This document shows, piece after piece, positions 18,382 through 27,545 of a stretch of 64,000 nt of DNA. The translations under genes were made by a program, and so were the position numbers. Every line of letters starts with the position of its first letter. Position 1 is the first letter of the stretch. The notes under the pieces are model-generated. The model made no database searches. It saw nothing but the letters and a program-made list of their open reading frames with translations, and was not told the origin of the DNA. The DNA is taken from contig NZ_JAHFZZ010000006.1 in NCBI RefSeq assembly GCF_018603905.1, positions 248,001 to 312,000 of the forward strand, written 5' to 3'. The DNA is from Nonomuraea sp. NEAU-A123 (lineage in GTDB: Bacteria; Actinomycetota; Actinomycetes; Streptosporangiales; Streptosporangiaceae).

Positions 18382-18515
18382 CGCATCGCCTTCCTTGCGC
18401 CCTTGATCAGGGTCACGGACTCATGGGGTGCCAAAGCCGTCCGGCGAGCGGCATCGGCGGCCATGCGATAGCGGGCTACGTCGCCGGCTGCTTCCACGAA
18501 GATATCCCCGAACAA
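18378..18515 (-). pseudogene. C-terminal stump of an XRE/DUF5753 regulator
   Basis: Reading leftward from 18515, 45 codons encode LFGDIFVEAAGDVARYRMA followed by ADAARRTALAPHESVTLIKG and a TGA at 18380-18378. This matches the characteristic last helix of XRE/DUF5753 proteins (V-E-x-P-x-DVARYR...). The frame is closed upstream by TGA and there is no start codon, so the DNA-binding and most of the DUF5753 part are missing. The stop overlaps the DUF397 ATG, the normal coupling of such pairs. A deletion or rearrangement next to the glucanase gene is the likely cause. Confidence 0.65.
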
Positions 18516-18579
18516 TCAATCCCGCTTGATGTCCGGAGAGCTTGATCAGGTCGCGTGGCCGGTTCGGTGAGCTGTTACT

Positions 18580-19737
18580 TCAGGCGCTCGTCGCGTTGAA
18601 CGGGGTGAGCCGCAGTCGCAGCGACGTCGGGGCCGAATCCTGTACATAGGACGCGAAGTTCGCGACGTCGTCGAAGGGGAAGCCGTACGCCTTGTGGTCC
18701 CGGGTGTTCTCGTGCAGGACCCGCGCGTAGTGGTTGCTGACCGACGTGAGATAGAACGTGCTCCGGTCGGTCGTCGGCTGGTCGGCGTGGTTGTGCAGTG
18801 TCGAGCGGTTGAACGCGGCGCCGAGGATCGCCGCGACCGGGCCGGAGGTGCCGCCGGCGTCCAGGGCGCCGTTGCAGTAGAAGATGTCGCGGGTGCTCGG
18901 CCGCGCGAACGTCCGGATGCCGTTGTTGAAGACGAGTTGGCCGCCGGACACGCGCCCGGTGTAGGTGGTCCCGCCGACCACGACCCGCAGGTTGGTCGAC
19001 GCGTACGTGTTCCACACCTGGGTGATGTACGGATCGAAGTACCCGGAAGCGAAGATGCCCGAGTCGATGCCATGCCCCGGGGCGATCACCCGGAGGTTGT
19101 CGCCGATGATGAGGGGCCGGAAGGCGGGGTTGGCCGCGATGCCGGCGAAGATGGTGTCGCGGCCGTTCGGGACGAGGGTGCCGACGGTCTGGCTGGACTG
19201 CCCGTCGAGCCGGAGTTCCATCGGGATGCTGAACATGTCGACCATGGTGGTGTTGCAGAACATCCCGTCGCTCTTGAACGTGAACTCCATGAAGTCGTGC
19301 AGCACGCCGTAGCTGGGGTCCGAGCTCACCCAGCCGGCCGGGTGCTGTAACGCCGGTCGGCCGTTGCCGTCCGTGACCACCCTGAACTTCACCTTCTGGC
19401 CGATGGAGACGTAAATGCGGCCGGACATCCACGGCAGGTTGAGGTGGGTGTCGCCGTTGGCCGCGAGCGGGATGGACAGGTCGGCGAAGCCGTCCGGCCC
19501 GTTGAGGGAGGCCGATACCGGCACCCTCGTGCCGTCTGCGCGGACGTAGACCTGCTGGCCGGTGGCCAGATCGGTGCCGACGACGTAGAGGAAGATCGCG
19601 TTGTTGGCGTAGCGGTAGGTGTGGTTGACGACGGTCAGGGGCAGCACCGTGGCGGCCTCGGCTCGGGGGGCGAGTGCCAGCACCGGGGTGGCGGCGGCTA
19701 CCGCTGCGCCGGCGAGCAGGGTTCGTCTTGTGATCAT
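18580..19737 (-). CDS. Secreted GH64 beta-1,3-glucanase
   Basis: This 385-aa protein carries a twin-arginine-type signal peptide (MITRRTLLAGAAVAAATPVL, cleavage near AEA). The mature domain resembles GH64 laminaripentaose-producing beta-1,3-glucanases, which have a thaumatin-like barrel: LPLTVVNHTYRYANNAIFLY, then VLHDFMEFTF, ELRLDGQSSQTVG, APGHGIDSGIF and LDAGGTSGPVAAILGAAFNR. It should attack fungal or callose-type glucans outside the cell. The ATG at 19737 has GAGGAG 10 bases upstream; a GTG at 19755 is less likely. A perfect palindrome and a TTGACA box lie upstream. It is a stand-alone gene. Confidence 0.87.
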   Translation of the reverse strand: MITRRTLLAGAAVAAATPVLALAPRAEAATVLPLTVVNHTYRYANNAIFLYVVGTDLATGQQVYVRADGTRVPVSASLNGPDGFADLSIPLAANGDTHLNLPWMSGRIYVSIGQKVKFRVVTDGNGRPALQHPAGWVSSDPSYGVLHDFMEFTFKSDGMFCNTTMVDMFSIPMELRLDGQSSQTVGTLVPNGRDTIFAGIAANPAFRPLIIGDNLRVIAPGHGIDSGIFASGYFDPYITQVWNTYASTNLRVVVGGTTYTGRVSGGQLVFNNGIRTFARPSTRDIFYCNGALDAGGTSGPVAAILGAAFNRSTLHNHADQPTTDRSTFYLTSVSNHYARVLHENTRDHKAYGFPFDDVANFASYVQDSAPTSLRLRLTPFNATSA

Positions 19738-19794
19738 GAGTGTCGGGCTCCTCACCGTGGTGCCGGCAGCCGGAGCGCCCTCGCTTTTCGGGGT

Positions 19795-19853
19795 GAGAGA
19801 GCGCTCTCTCGATGCATTTGGTTAAGTTTCTTTCCTGTAAAGCTGGCTGTCAA
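19795..19853 (-). promoter_or_regulatory. Glucanase promoter region with LacI-type palindrome
   Basis: GAGAGAGCGCTCTCTC at 19795-19810 is a perfect 16-bp palindrome with a central CG, the form bound by LacI-family sugar repressors (compare the CebR-type TGGGAGCGCTCCCA). A consensus -35 TTGACA reads leftward at 19853-19848; the -10 is weak. The palindrome lies between this -35 and the glucanase ATG, a repressing position. Induction by glucan breakdown products is inference. Confidence 0.55.
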
Positions 19854-19861
19854 GGGTCATC

Positions 19862-20554
19862 ATGATGGTCATGAATCTGCTCGACGACGACGCGCTCGAA
19901 CGCTCCTCGGTCGTGGCCAACTGCCGGATGAATCGCGAACGACGCCTGCCCGGCTACGACCGAGAGCTGGGCATCAATGTCGTCGAGACGCTGCGTTCCA
20001 GGCGGCAGCCGGTGCGTTGGCTCGATCTGTGCTGCGGGACGGGGAACGCCCTCGGCCAGGCCGCCGAGCTGCTCGGCGACGAGGCCGAGATCGTCGGCGT
20101 CGACCTGGTCGACTTCTTCGATTGCGCATCGCGCCCGCCGCGCCTGCGGCTGATCACCGCCTCCGTCGTCACGTGGGAGCCCGAGCACCTCTTCGACCTG
20201 ATCACCTGCGTTCATGGGCTGCACTACATCGGCGACAAGCTCGGGGTGCTGGCCAGGATCGGCACGTGGCTCGCCGATGACGGCCTGTTCGTCGCGAACT
20301 TCGACGTTCGCTCCATCCGTCTCGGGGACGGCACACCCGCGGGCCGCCACCTCACCACGTCCCTGCGTTCGCAGGGTGTGAGGTACGACGGCCGCACCCG
20401 GCGGATCAGCTGGACGGGCCGGCGCCTCATCGACTTGCCGTACCGCTACCAGGGTTCTGACGATCAGGCCGGCCCCAACTACACCGGCCAGCCCGCGGTC
20501 AACTCCTACTACGACAGGCACGCCGTACGTGCTGAGCTGGGGGCTTCCCATTAG
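19862..20554 (+). CDS. Class I SAM-dependent methyltransferase
   Basis: This 230-aa protein has SAM motif I LDLCCGTGNALGQA near residues 56-69, an acidic residue ending the second strand (IVGVDLVDFF) and a later motif-IV-like segment (DLITCVHGLHYIGDKLGVLA). The substrate is unknown. Three in-frame ATGs lie at 19862, 19865 and 19871; AAGGG at 19852-19856 favours the first. The gene is separate from the glucanase (divergent) and ends 27 bp before the marR start, so it may be co-transcribed with the efflux operon. Confidence 0.82.
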   Translation: MMVMNLLDDDALERSSVVANCRMNRERRLPGYDRELGINVVETLRSRRQPVRWLDLCCGTGNALGQAAELLGDEAEIVGVDLVDFFDCASRPPRLRLITASVVTWEPEHLFDLITCVHGLHYIGDKLGVLARIGTWLADDGLFVANFDVRSIRLGDGTPAGRHLTTSLRSQGVRYDGRTRRISWTGRRLIDLPYRYQGSDDQAGPNYTGQPAVNSYYDRHAVRAELGASH

Positions 20555-20581
20555 GTCGTAAGCAGAGCTAATATTTTTGGT

Positions 20582-21033
20582 ATGGATGCAACGGACCTTC
20601 CTGGCGCCCTCGTCGGCGTCCTGACGAGTATCCAGCGGCTCGTCCGGCGCAGGCTGCGCCAGGGGATGGCCGGGCCACGGCTGCGCGGCGCCCAGGTCGA
20701 GCTGCTGCGGCTGGTCGCCGCCAACCCCGGCATCGGCGTCTCGGCGGCGGCCAAGGAGCTCTATCTGGCCGGGAACTCGGTGTCCACGCTGGTCAACCAG
20801 CTCACGGCCGCCGGGATGCTGCGCCGCGAGACCGGCCATGACGACCGCCGCTCCGCCCGGCTGCTGCCCACCCCCGAGGCCGAGGCGCGGCTGCGGGACT
20901 GGGAGGAGCGGCGCGCCGCGCTCCTCCGCGAGCAGGTCGAACTGCTCAGTGAGGAGGACCGGGCCGCGCTGACCGTCGCGCTTCCGGCGCTGCGCAGGCT
21001 GGCCGAGGGACTGCACAAGGAGATGGAGATGGC

Positions 21034-21037
<4 letters not shown>
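20582..21037 (+). CDS. MarR-family regulator
   Basis: This 151-aa winged-helix protein has a recognition region AAKELYLAGNSVSTLVNQLT (about residues 60-80) and a wing with the DDRRSARLLPT motif (about 88-98), typical of MarR proteins. Its stop overlaps the ABC ATPase start by 4 bp, so it is the first gene of an efflux operon. It probably represses its own operon until a toxic ligand is bound. Confidence 0.9.
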
Positions 21038-21861
<824 letters not shown>

Positions 21862-22736
21862 CATGACCGGCGCCGGCGACTTCGACCTGCTGCTCGTTCC
21901 GCCGCGCCCCCGCACGGGGTGGCGGGTGCTGCCCGCCAGGGTCACCGCGATGTGCGTGGTGGAGCTGCAGAAGCTGCGCCACGATCGCACCGAGTTGTAC
22001 ACCCGCGCGGTGCAGCCCGCCCTGTGGCTGCTGATCTTCGGCGAGACCTTCACCCGCATCAAGGTGATCCCGACCGGCGGCATCCCCTACCTGGACTATC
22101 TGGCCCCCGGGATCATCGCCCAGTCCACCATGTTCATCGCCATCTTCTACGGCATCCAGATCATCTGGGAACGCGACTCGGGCGTCCTGACCAAGCTCCT
22201 GGTCACGCCGACCCCGCGGGTCGCGCTGGTCACCGGCAAGGCGTTCGCCGCCGGGGTGAAAGCGATGATCCAGGCGGTGGTCGTGGTGCTCATCGCCGCG
22301 CTGCTGGGCGTGAGCATGACCTGGAACCCACTGCGCCTGGCCGGCGTGATCGTGGTCGTACTGCTCGGCTCGGCGTTCTTCTCCTGCCTGTCGGTGACGA
22401 TCGCCGGGATCGTGCTGACCCGCGACCGGCTGATGGGGATCGGGCAGGCCATCACGATGCCGCTGTTCTTCGCGTCCAACGCGCTCTACCCGACCACGGC
22501 CATGCCTGACTGGCTGCGGTACATCAGCGTGATCAACCCTCTCAGCTACGAGGTCGACGCGCTGCGCGGGCTGCTGCTCGGCATCCCCTCCGACCTGCCG
22601 CTGGACTTCGTGGTGCTGTTCGCGGCCGCGGCGATCGGCATCACGGCGGCCTCCGGCCTGTTGGGACGGCTGGCGCGGTGACTCATCGGGTCAGCCGAAG
22701 GCGCCCGGCTCCGAGGACGCAATGAGCAGTAGGCTG

Positions 22737-22759
22737 GGTGGCGCGCTCAGGGCGCCACC
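22737..22759 (+). terminator. Stem-loop after the efflux operon
   Basis: GGTGGCGC (22737-22744) and GCGCCACC (22752-22759) form an 8-bp GC stem with a 7-base loop, 56 bp after the permease stop. There is no T-run, as is common for actinomycete terminators. It is likely the operon end. Confidence 0.45.
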
Positions 22760-22864
22760 GGTCCGCGGGAAGGGCTAAGCCCACCTGATGCTCATCGAAC
22801 GACCGGCCCTACCTCTTTTCCAGCCTGATCATGCGGACCCAGGCCAGATGGAAAGGAGGCTTTT

Positions 22865-24310
22865 ATGCCTATCCACCGCCTGCCCGACAACCCCAGCATC
22901 GAACGGCTCCGCAAGCAGGCCAAGACACTCCTGCGGTATGTGAGGGCGGGAGTTCCTGAGGCGCTCGGGCTCGTCACCGAGTTCCATCCCCGTGCGCCGG
23001 AGACGCTCAAGCTGTCCGACGCGCAACTCGTCACCGCCCGCATGTACGGCTTCGCGAGCTGGCCCAGGCTGAAAGAGCACATCGCCACCGTCGAGCGCTA
23101 CTCCCGGTCGCCGCACCGGGTCGCGCCGAGGGAAGAGCTGCCGGAGGAGTTCCTGCGGCTTGCCTGCCTCACCTATGGCACGGACTACCCGGGCCGGACC
23201 GGGGAGGCCGACCTGCTGCTGGCCCGGCATCCGTGGTTGCCCACCGCGAACGTCTTCACGATGGCGGCCACCGGCGCGGCCGATGCGCTGGCCGACGCCC
23301 TGGTCGAGAATCCGGGGCTGGCCCGGGCACAGGGCGGCCCCTTCGAGTGGGAGCCGCTGCTGTACCTGGCCTACGCGCGGCTTGATACTCCCGGCAGCTA
23401 TCTGCCAGCGGCTCGGCTCCTCCTCAAGCACGGCGCCGATCCGAACGCCGGATTCCTGTGGGACGGGCTGACCTCGCCGTTCACCGTGCTCACCGGCGCA
23501 TTCGGCGGAGGAGAGGGCCACCAGCCGCCGCATCCGCAGGGCCCGGCGCTGGCCAGGCTGCTGCTGGAGGCCGGAGCGGACCCCAACGACAGCCAGACCC
23601 TGTACAACCTCGGGCTCGGCGGCTCCTGCTCCGACGACACCGCTCACCTTCAGCTGCTCATGGAGTTCGGGCTGGGCCTCGGTGACGGCGGGCCGTGGCA
23701 TGCCCGGCTGGGACCGACGCTGCAGTCCCCCCGGCAGCTCCTGCGCGACGAACTGGCCACCGCCGCGCTGCGGGGCTGCCCGCGGCGGGCCCGGCTGCTC
23801 CTGGCACACGGCGCCGAGGTGAACGGCCTGGGCGGGCATCCGGCGTACGGCGGACGCACACCCTACGAGCTTGCCCTGCTGAACGGACACACTGAGGTCG
23901 CGGAGACGCTCGCCGCGGCCGGCGCCTCGGCGGTACTGGACGAGATGGAGGCGTTCACCGCCGCCTGCATGCGCGCCGACCCCGACGCGGTGGCCGGATT
24001 CGGCCCGGAACCGCTGGCGCGAGCGCTCGCCCGATCCCCCGAGCTGATCAGCAGCGCGGCCGAGCAGCGCAAGCCCGCAGCGGTGCGGCTGCTCGCCGGT
24101 CTCGGCTTCGACGTGAACCACCTCCATCGATCCACCCCGCTGCACGCGGCGGCCTGGAACGACGACATTGAGACGGCCAGGACACTGATCGAGCTCGGCG
24201 CCGACCCCACGATCAAGGACCCTGCCTACGACTCGACCCCGCTCGGCTGGGCCGAGCACGGCGGCAAGCAGCGCGTGGCGGACTACCTGCGAAGTCTGGG
24301 GCGAGAGTGA
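22865..24310 (+). CDS. Ankyrin-repeat protein
   Basis: This 481-aa soluble protein begins with a helical N-terminus (PIHRLPDNPSIERLRKQAKT) that often precedes ankyrin repeats in actinobacteria. Repeats include ARLLLKHGADPNAGFL (about 180-195), LARLLLEAGADPNDSQ (about 229-244), RARLLLAHGAEVNGLG, ALLNGHTEVAETLAAAG and TPLHAAAWNDDIETARTLIE near the C-terminus. Such proteins mediate protein-protein contacts; no enzymatic domain is seen. The ATG follows AAAGGAGG at a good distance. It is a single gene, convergent with the M20 gene only 9 bp away. Confidence 0.85.
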   Translation: MPIHRLPDNPSIERLRKQAKTLLRYVRAGVPEALGLVTEFHPRAPETLKLSDAQLVTARMYGFASWPRLKEHIATVERYSRSPHRVAPREELPEEFLRLACLTYGTDYPGRTGEADLLLARHPWLPTANVFTMAATGAADALADALVENPGLARAQGGPFEWEPLLYLAYARLDTPGSYLPAARLLLKHGADPNAGFLWDGLTSPFTVLTGAFGGGEGHQPPHPQGPALARLLLEAGADPNDSQTLYNLGLGGSCSDDTAHLQLLMEFGLGLGDGGPWHARLGPTLQSPRQLLRDELATAALRGCPRRARLLLAHGAEVNGLGGHPAYGGRTPYELALLNGHTEVAETLAAAGASAVLDEMEAFTAACMRADPDAVAGFGPEPLARALARSPELISSAAEQRKPAAVRLLAGLGFDVNHLHRSTPLHAAAWNDDIETARTLIELGADPTIKDPAYDSTPLGWAEHGGKQRVADYLRSLGRE

Positions 24311-24319
24311 CAGCGCGCG

Positions 24320-25552
24320 TTAAGAGTGCAGCCAGGTGAGGGCGGCGGTGACCAGGGCTTCGACGCCCATCGGCAAGGTGGGGAAGATCAAGGGGGCGAA
24401 GAAGGGGGAGTGGTTGCCGGGGACGTCCTCGCCCAGGCGGCCCGCCTGCTCGGCGCGGGCGTACCGGGATGGGTCGGCGCTGCCGAGGCCCCAGAAGACG
24501 GAGGGGGCGCCGGCGGCGGTGCCGAAGACGCCGAAGTCCTCGCTGCCCATCATCGGCGCCATGTCGGCCACCCCGGCAGGGCCGAAGCGGGTGGTGAAGG
24601 CTTCGGTCAGGCGGACGGTGGCGGTGGGGTCGTTGGCGGTCAGGGGGAAGGCGTTGAGGGTGTGGAACGCGGGTGGGCGGGGCGCGCCGGACGCCGTGGC
24701 CTCGGCGTTCACGACACGTTCGATCGCGGCGAGGAGCCTGCGGCGGACCTCGGGGGAGAATGTCCGGATGTTGAGGGTGATGGACGCCTCATCCGCGATG
24801 ACGTTCTCCTTGTGACCCGCGTGGATCTGGGCCACCGTCAGCACCGCGCGCTCGAAGGGGGACACCTCACGCGAGACGACGGTCTGCAGGCGCATCACGA
24901 TGGCGGCGGCCAGGACCACGGGGTCGACGGTACGTTCCGGCTGGGAGCTGTGCCCGCCTCTGCCGTACAGGCGGATCTCGATGCTGTCGGCGGCGCCCAG
25001 GATCTCTCCCGGCCGGATGAACACCGTGCCCGCGGGGCGGGGGAAGACATGCTGGCCGAGCACGACGGACGGCGGGCCGGTCAGGTCGAACAGCCCGTCG
25101 TCCACCATGGCCTTCGCCCCGGCCGCGATCTCCTCCGCCGGCTGGAACAGCGCCACCAGCGTGCCCTGCCACTGGTCGCGGGCCGCCGACAGGAGTTGCG
25201 CGGCGCCGGACAGGCAGGTCACGTGCATGTCGTGGCCGCAGGCGTGCATGAGGCCGTTCTCGACGCTCGCGTACGGGAGGCCGGTCCGTTCCAGGACCGG
25301 CAGGGCGTCCATGTCGGCCCGCAGCGCGACGGTCGGGCCCTCGCCGTTGCGGAGCACGCCCACCACTCCGGTGCCGCCGACGCCGGTACGTACCTCGAAT
25401 CCGGACTCGCGGAGGCGATCGGCCGCGATGCGCGCGGTGCGCTTCTCCTCGAAGGCGGGCTCGGGGTGCTGGTGCAGGTCCCGGTAGAGGGCGGCGAGCT
25501 CGGCTTGTGCCGTGTCGTCGAGCCGGGTCAGCACCGCGTCGATTCCACTCAT
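24320..25552 (-). CDS. M20-family amidohydrolase (aminoacylase / N-carbamoyl hydrolase type)
   Basis: This 410-aa metal-dependent amidohydrolase has ADMDALP at residues 79-85, HACGHDMH at 103-110, the catalytic-Glu segment QPAEE (140-141), GSEDF and NHSPFF near the C-terminus, all family metal and active-site motifs. It probably cleaves N-acyl- or N-carbamoyl-amino acids. It is the last gene of the long leftward cluster; its ATG overlaps the hyuB stop (ATGA). The context suggests that it finishes ring-opened hydantoin or related products delivered by HyuA/HyuB. Confidence 0.9.
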   Translation of the reverse strand: MSGIDAVLTRLDDTAQAELAALYRDLHQHPEPAFEEKRTARIAADRLRESGFEVRTGVGGTGVVGVLRNGEGPTVALRADMDALPVLERTGLPYASVENGLMHACGHDMHVTCLSGAAQLLSAARDQWQGTLVALFQPAEEIAAGAKAMVDDGLFDLTGPPSVVLGQHVFPRPAGTVFIRPGEILGAADSIEIRLYGRGGHSSQPERTVDPVVLAAAIVMRLQTVVSREVSPFERAVLTVAQIHAGHKENVIADEASITLNIRTFSPEVRRRLLAAIERVVNAEATASGAPRPPAFHTLNAFPLTANDPTATVRLTEAFTTRFGPAGVADMAPMMGSEDFGVFGTAAGAPSVFWGLGSADPSRYARAEQAGRLGEDVPGNHSPFFAPLIFPTLPMGVEALVTAALTWLHS

Positions 25553-27543
25553 ACCGCCCCTTCCAGCGCGACGATCTCCTTGGTGAGCGTACGCCGGGCG
25601 GTGTCGAGCTGGTCCGGGGTGGGGGCCGTGCGGGGGAAATCGCCGGGCAGTTCGCGGAGTACGGCGTTGTACAGGGCGGTACGGCGCGGCCCGCGGGCCG
25701 GCGGCGGGAGGCGGAACAGGCCGGCCACCAGGCGGTCGACGGTGCCGATGTCGAAGACGGACTCCCACGCCTGCCGTTCCGGCCCGAATCCGAAGCCCTC
25801 GCGGCGGTCGATCAGGCGGGCCGCGGCCGTGGCGGCCTCGTCGACGGCGAGTCCGTCAGCGAGGTCGTTGGCGAGGTCGTTCAGCCACACGCCGTACTCG
25901 CGGGCCGCGGCCTCGCGCGAGACCACGCCGCGTTCCACGTCGCGCAGGACGGCGGCGGGGTCCCTGGTGTACGGGTCGCCGTAGCCGCCCGCGCCCGAGG
26001 TCAGGAGGGTGACGACGTCGCCACGTTCCAGCGGCAGCACATCGATCTTGAGATGCCGGCGTTCGCGGGGCGTGCCCGGATTGACGATCAGCTCGGTGGG
26101 CTCGCCGGGGCCGCCACCGCGTACCCCCCACGGGCGGAAGCACAGCCGTTCCAGCCCCCGGGCCAGCAGTTTCGAGCCGTCCTCCAGTACGCGGAAGGTC
26201 AGTTCGAGACCGCAGCCGCCGCGCCAGCGACCGGCACCGCCGGAGTCCGTCCGCAGGCCGTAGCGGAGGATCTCGACGCCGATCTCCGTCTCGACCGTCT
26301 CCACCGGGTTGTTGGACAGGTTGGAGATGCCGCTGTCACGGCCGTCCACGCCGTCGGCGCCGTCGCGGGCGCCGGTTCCGCCGACCATCGGCTCCAGTAC
26401 CTGGACGTTCTGCAGCTCGGCGACCACGACGGGGACCACCAGGCCGCTGGAGGCCGCCGGGAGGATCTCCGGGGCGGCGAGTCCGAGCGCGCCGCCGACG
26501 GCGTCGTTGACGCGGGACGCGGAGGCGTGGCGTACGCCCACGGCGGCCGGGCGCACCGGGTTGACCAGCGAACCCTCCGGCGTGGTGACGCTGATCGGCT
26601 GGATGAGGCCGGAGTTGAGCGCGATACCCGGGTCGAGGGTGCAGATGAGCGCGAGCACCCGGGTGGTGATCCAGGCGTGCGGTTTGCCCAGGGTCGCGAT
26701 GTTGAAGGCCGCGGCGACCTGCGGATCCGTACCGGTGAAGTCGAGGTGCAGATTGCCCGCGTCGAGGGTCGCGGTGACCGACAGGCGTACCGGGATGCTG
26801 GAGACCGCGTCGTCGTCGAGGTAGTCGACGAACCGGTAGGTACCGTCGTCGAGCCGGGACAGGGCGGCCCTGGCCTTGCCCGCGGTGTAGGCGACCAGGT
26901 CGTCCTGGGCCGCGAGCACCGTGTCCACGCCGTGCTGGGCGATGACGCCCGCGAGCCGTTCGCGGCCGGTGCGCAGGGCGGCGAGCATGGCCCGGAAGTC
27001 GCCCAGGTTGGCCTCCGGCGTACGGCTGTTGGCCGCGATCAGCGCCTCCACGTCACGACTGGGCTCGCCCGCCCGTACCAGCTTGACCGGCGGGATCTGC
27101 AGGCCCTCCTGGTAGATCTCGTCGTTGATCGGCGACAGGCTGCTCGGCACCCGGCCGCCGATGTCCGAGCAGTGGATGAACGCCCAGCCGTAGCCGACCA
27201 CCGCGCCCTCGTGGAAGTACGGCTCGATGACCTGGATGTCGGTGAGGTGGGTGGCGAGGCCGCCGGACCGGTACGGGTCGTTGGTGATGATCACATCGCC
27301 GGGCTCCAGGGGCTCGGCGCGCCGTACGGCCTCCAGGAGGTTCAGCCCGACGAACCCCGACACGCCGATGCCGCGCGGGTAGGCGACGAAGCCGCCGTCG
27401 AGGCCGGCGAACGCGCAGCAGAAGTCGGCGGTCTCCTTGACGTACAGAGACCGGCTCGTACGCTGCAGCGTCAGGCACATCTCCTCGGTCAGGGCGCTCA
27501 GCCTGTTGCCGACGATCTCCAATGTGACGGGGTCGAGCCGCAC
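25549..27543 (-). CDS. hyuB: Hydantoinase B / oxoprolinase B subunit (HyuB)
   Basis: This 664-aa protein has the family's N-terminus (RLDPVTLEIVGNRLSALTEE) and conserved YPRGIGVSGFVGLN, GDVIITNDPYRSGG, AFIHCSDIGG and, near the end, RGGGPGEPTELIV and TLLTSGAGGYGDP. HyuB proteins act with HyuA in ATP-dependent opening of 5-oxoproline or hydantoin-type rings. GTG 27543 has AAAGGG 6 bases upstream and begins 2 bp after the hyuA stop, so the genes are tightly coupled. Length is normal for bacterial HyuB. Confidence 0.92.
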   Translation of the reverse strand: MRLDPVTLEIVGNRLSALTEEMCLTLQRTSRSLYVKETADFCCAFAGLDGGFVAYPRGIGVSGFVGLNLLEAVRRAEPLEPGDVIITNDPYRSGGLATHLTDIQVIEPYFHEGAVVGYGWAFIHCSDIGGRVPSSLSPINDEIYQEGLQIPPVKLVRAGEPSRDVEALIAANSRTPEANLGDFRAMLAALRTGRERLAGVIAQHGVDTVLAAQDDLVAYTAGKARAALSRLDDGTYRFVDYLDDDAVSSIPVRLSVTATLDAGNLHLDFTGTDPQVAAAFNIATLGKPHAWITTRVLALICTLDPGIALNSGLIQPISVTTPEGSLVNPVRPAAVGVRHASASRVNDAVGGALGLAAPEILPAASSGLVVPVVVAELQNVQVLEPMVGGTGARDGADGVDGRDSGISNLSNNPVETVETEIGVEILRYGLRTDSGGAGRWRGGCGLELTFRVLEDGSKLLARGLERLCFRPWGVRGGGPGEPTELIVNPGTPRERRHLKIDVLPLERGDVVTLLTSGAGGYGDPYTRDPAAVLRDVERGVVSREAAAREYGVWLNDLANDLADGLAVDEAATAAARLIDRREGFGFGPERQAWESVFDIGTVDRLVAGLFRLPPPARGPRRTALYNAVLRELPGDFPRTAPTPDQLDTARRTLTKEIVALEGAV

Positions 27544-27545
27544 GA

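Noticed and set aside
24326..25984. A 552-codon plus-strand frame across the M20 gene
   Set aside because: Gly/Asp/His-rich shadow of the M20 and hyuB genes, whose motifs are clear on the other strand.
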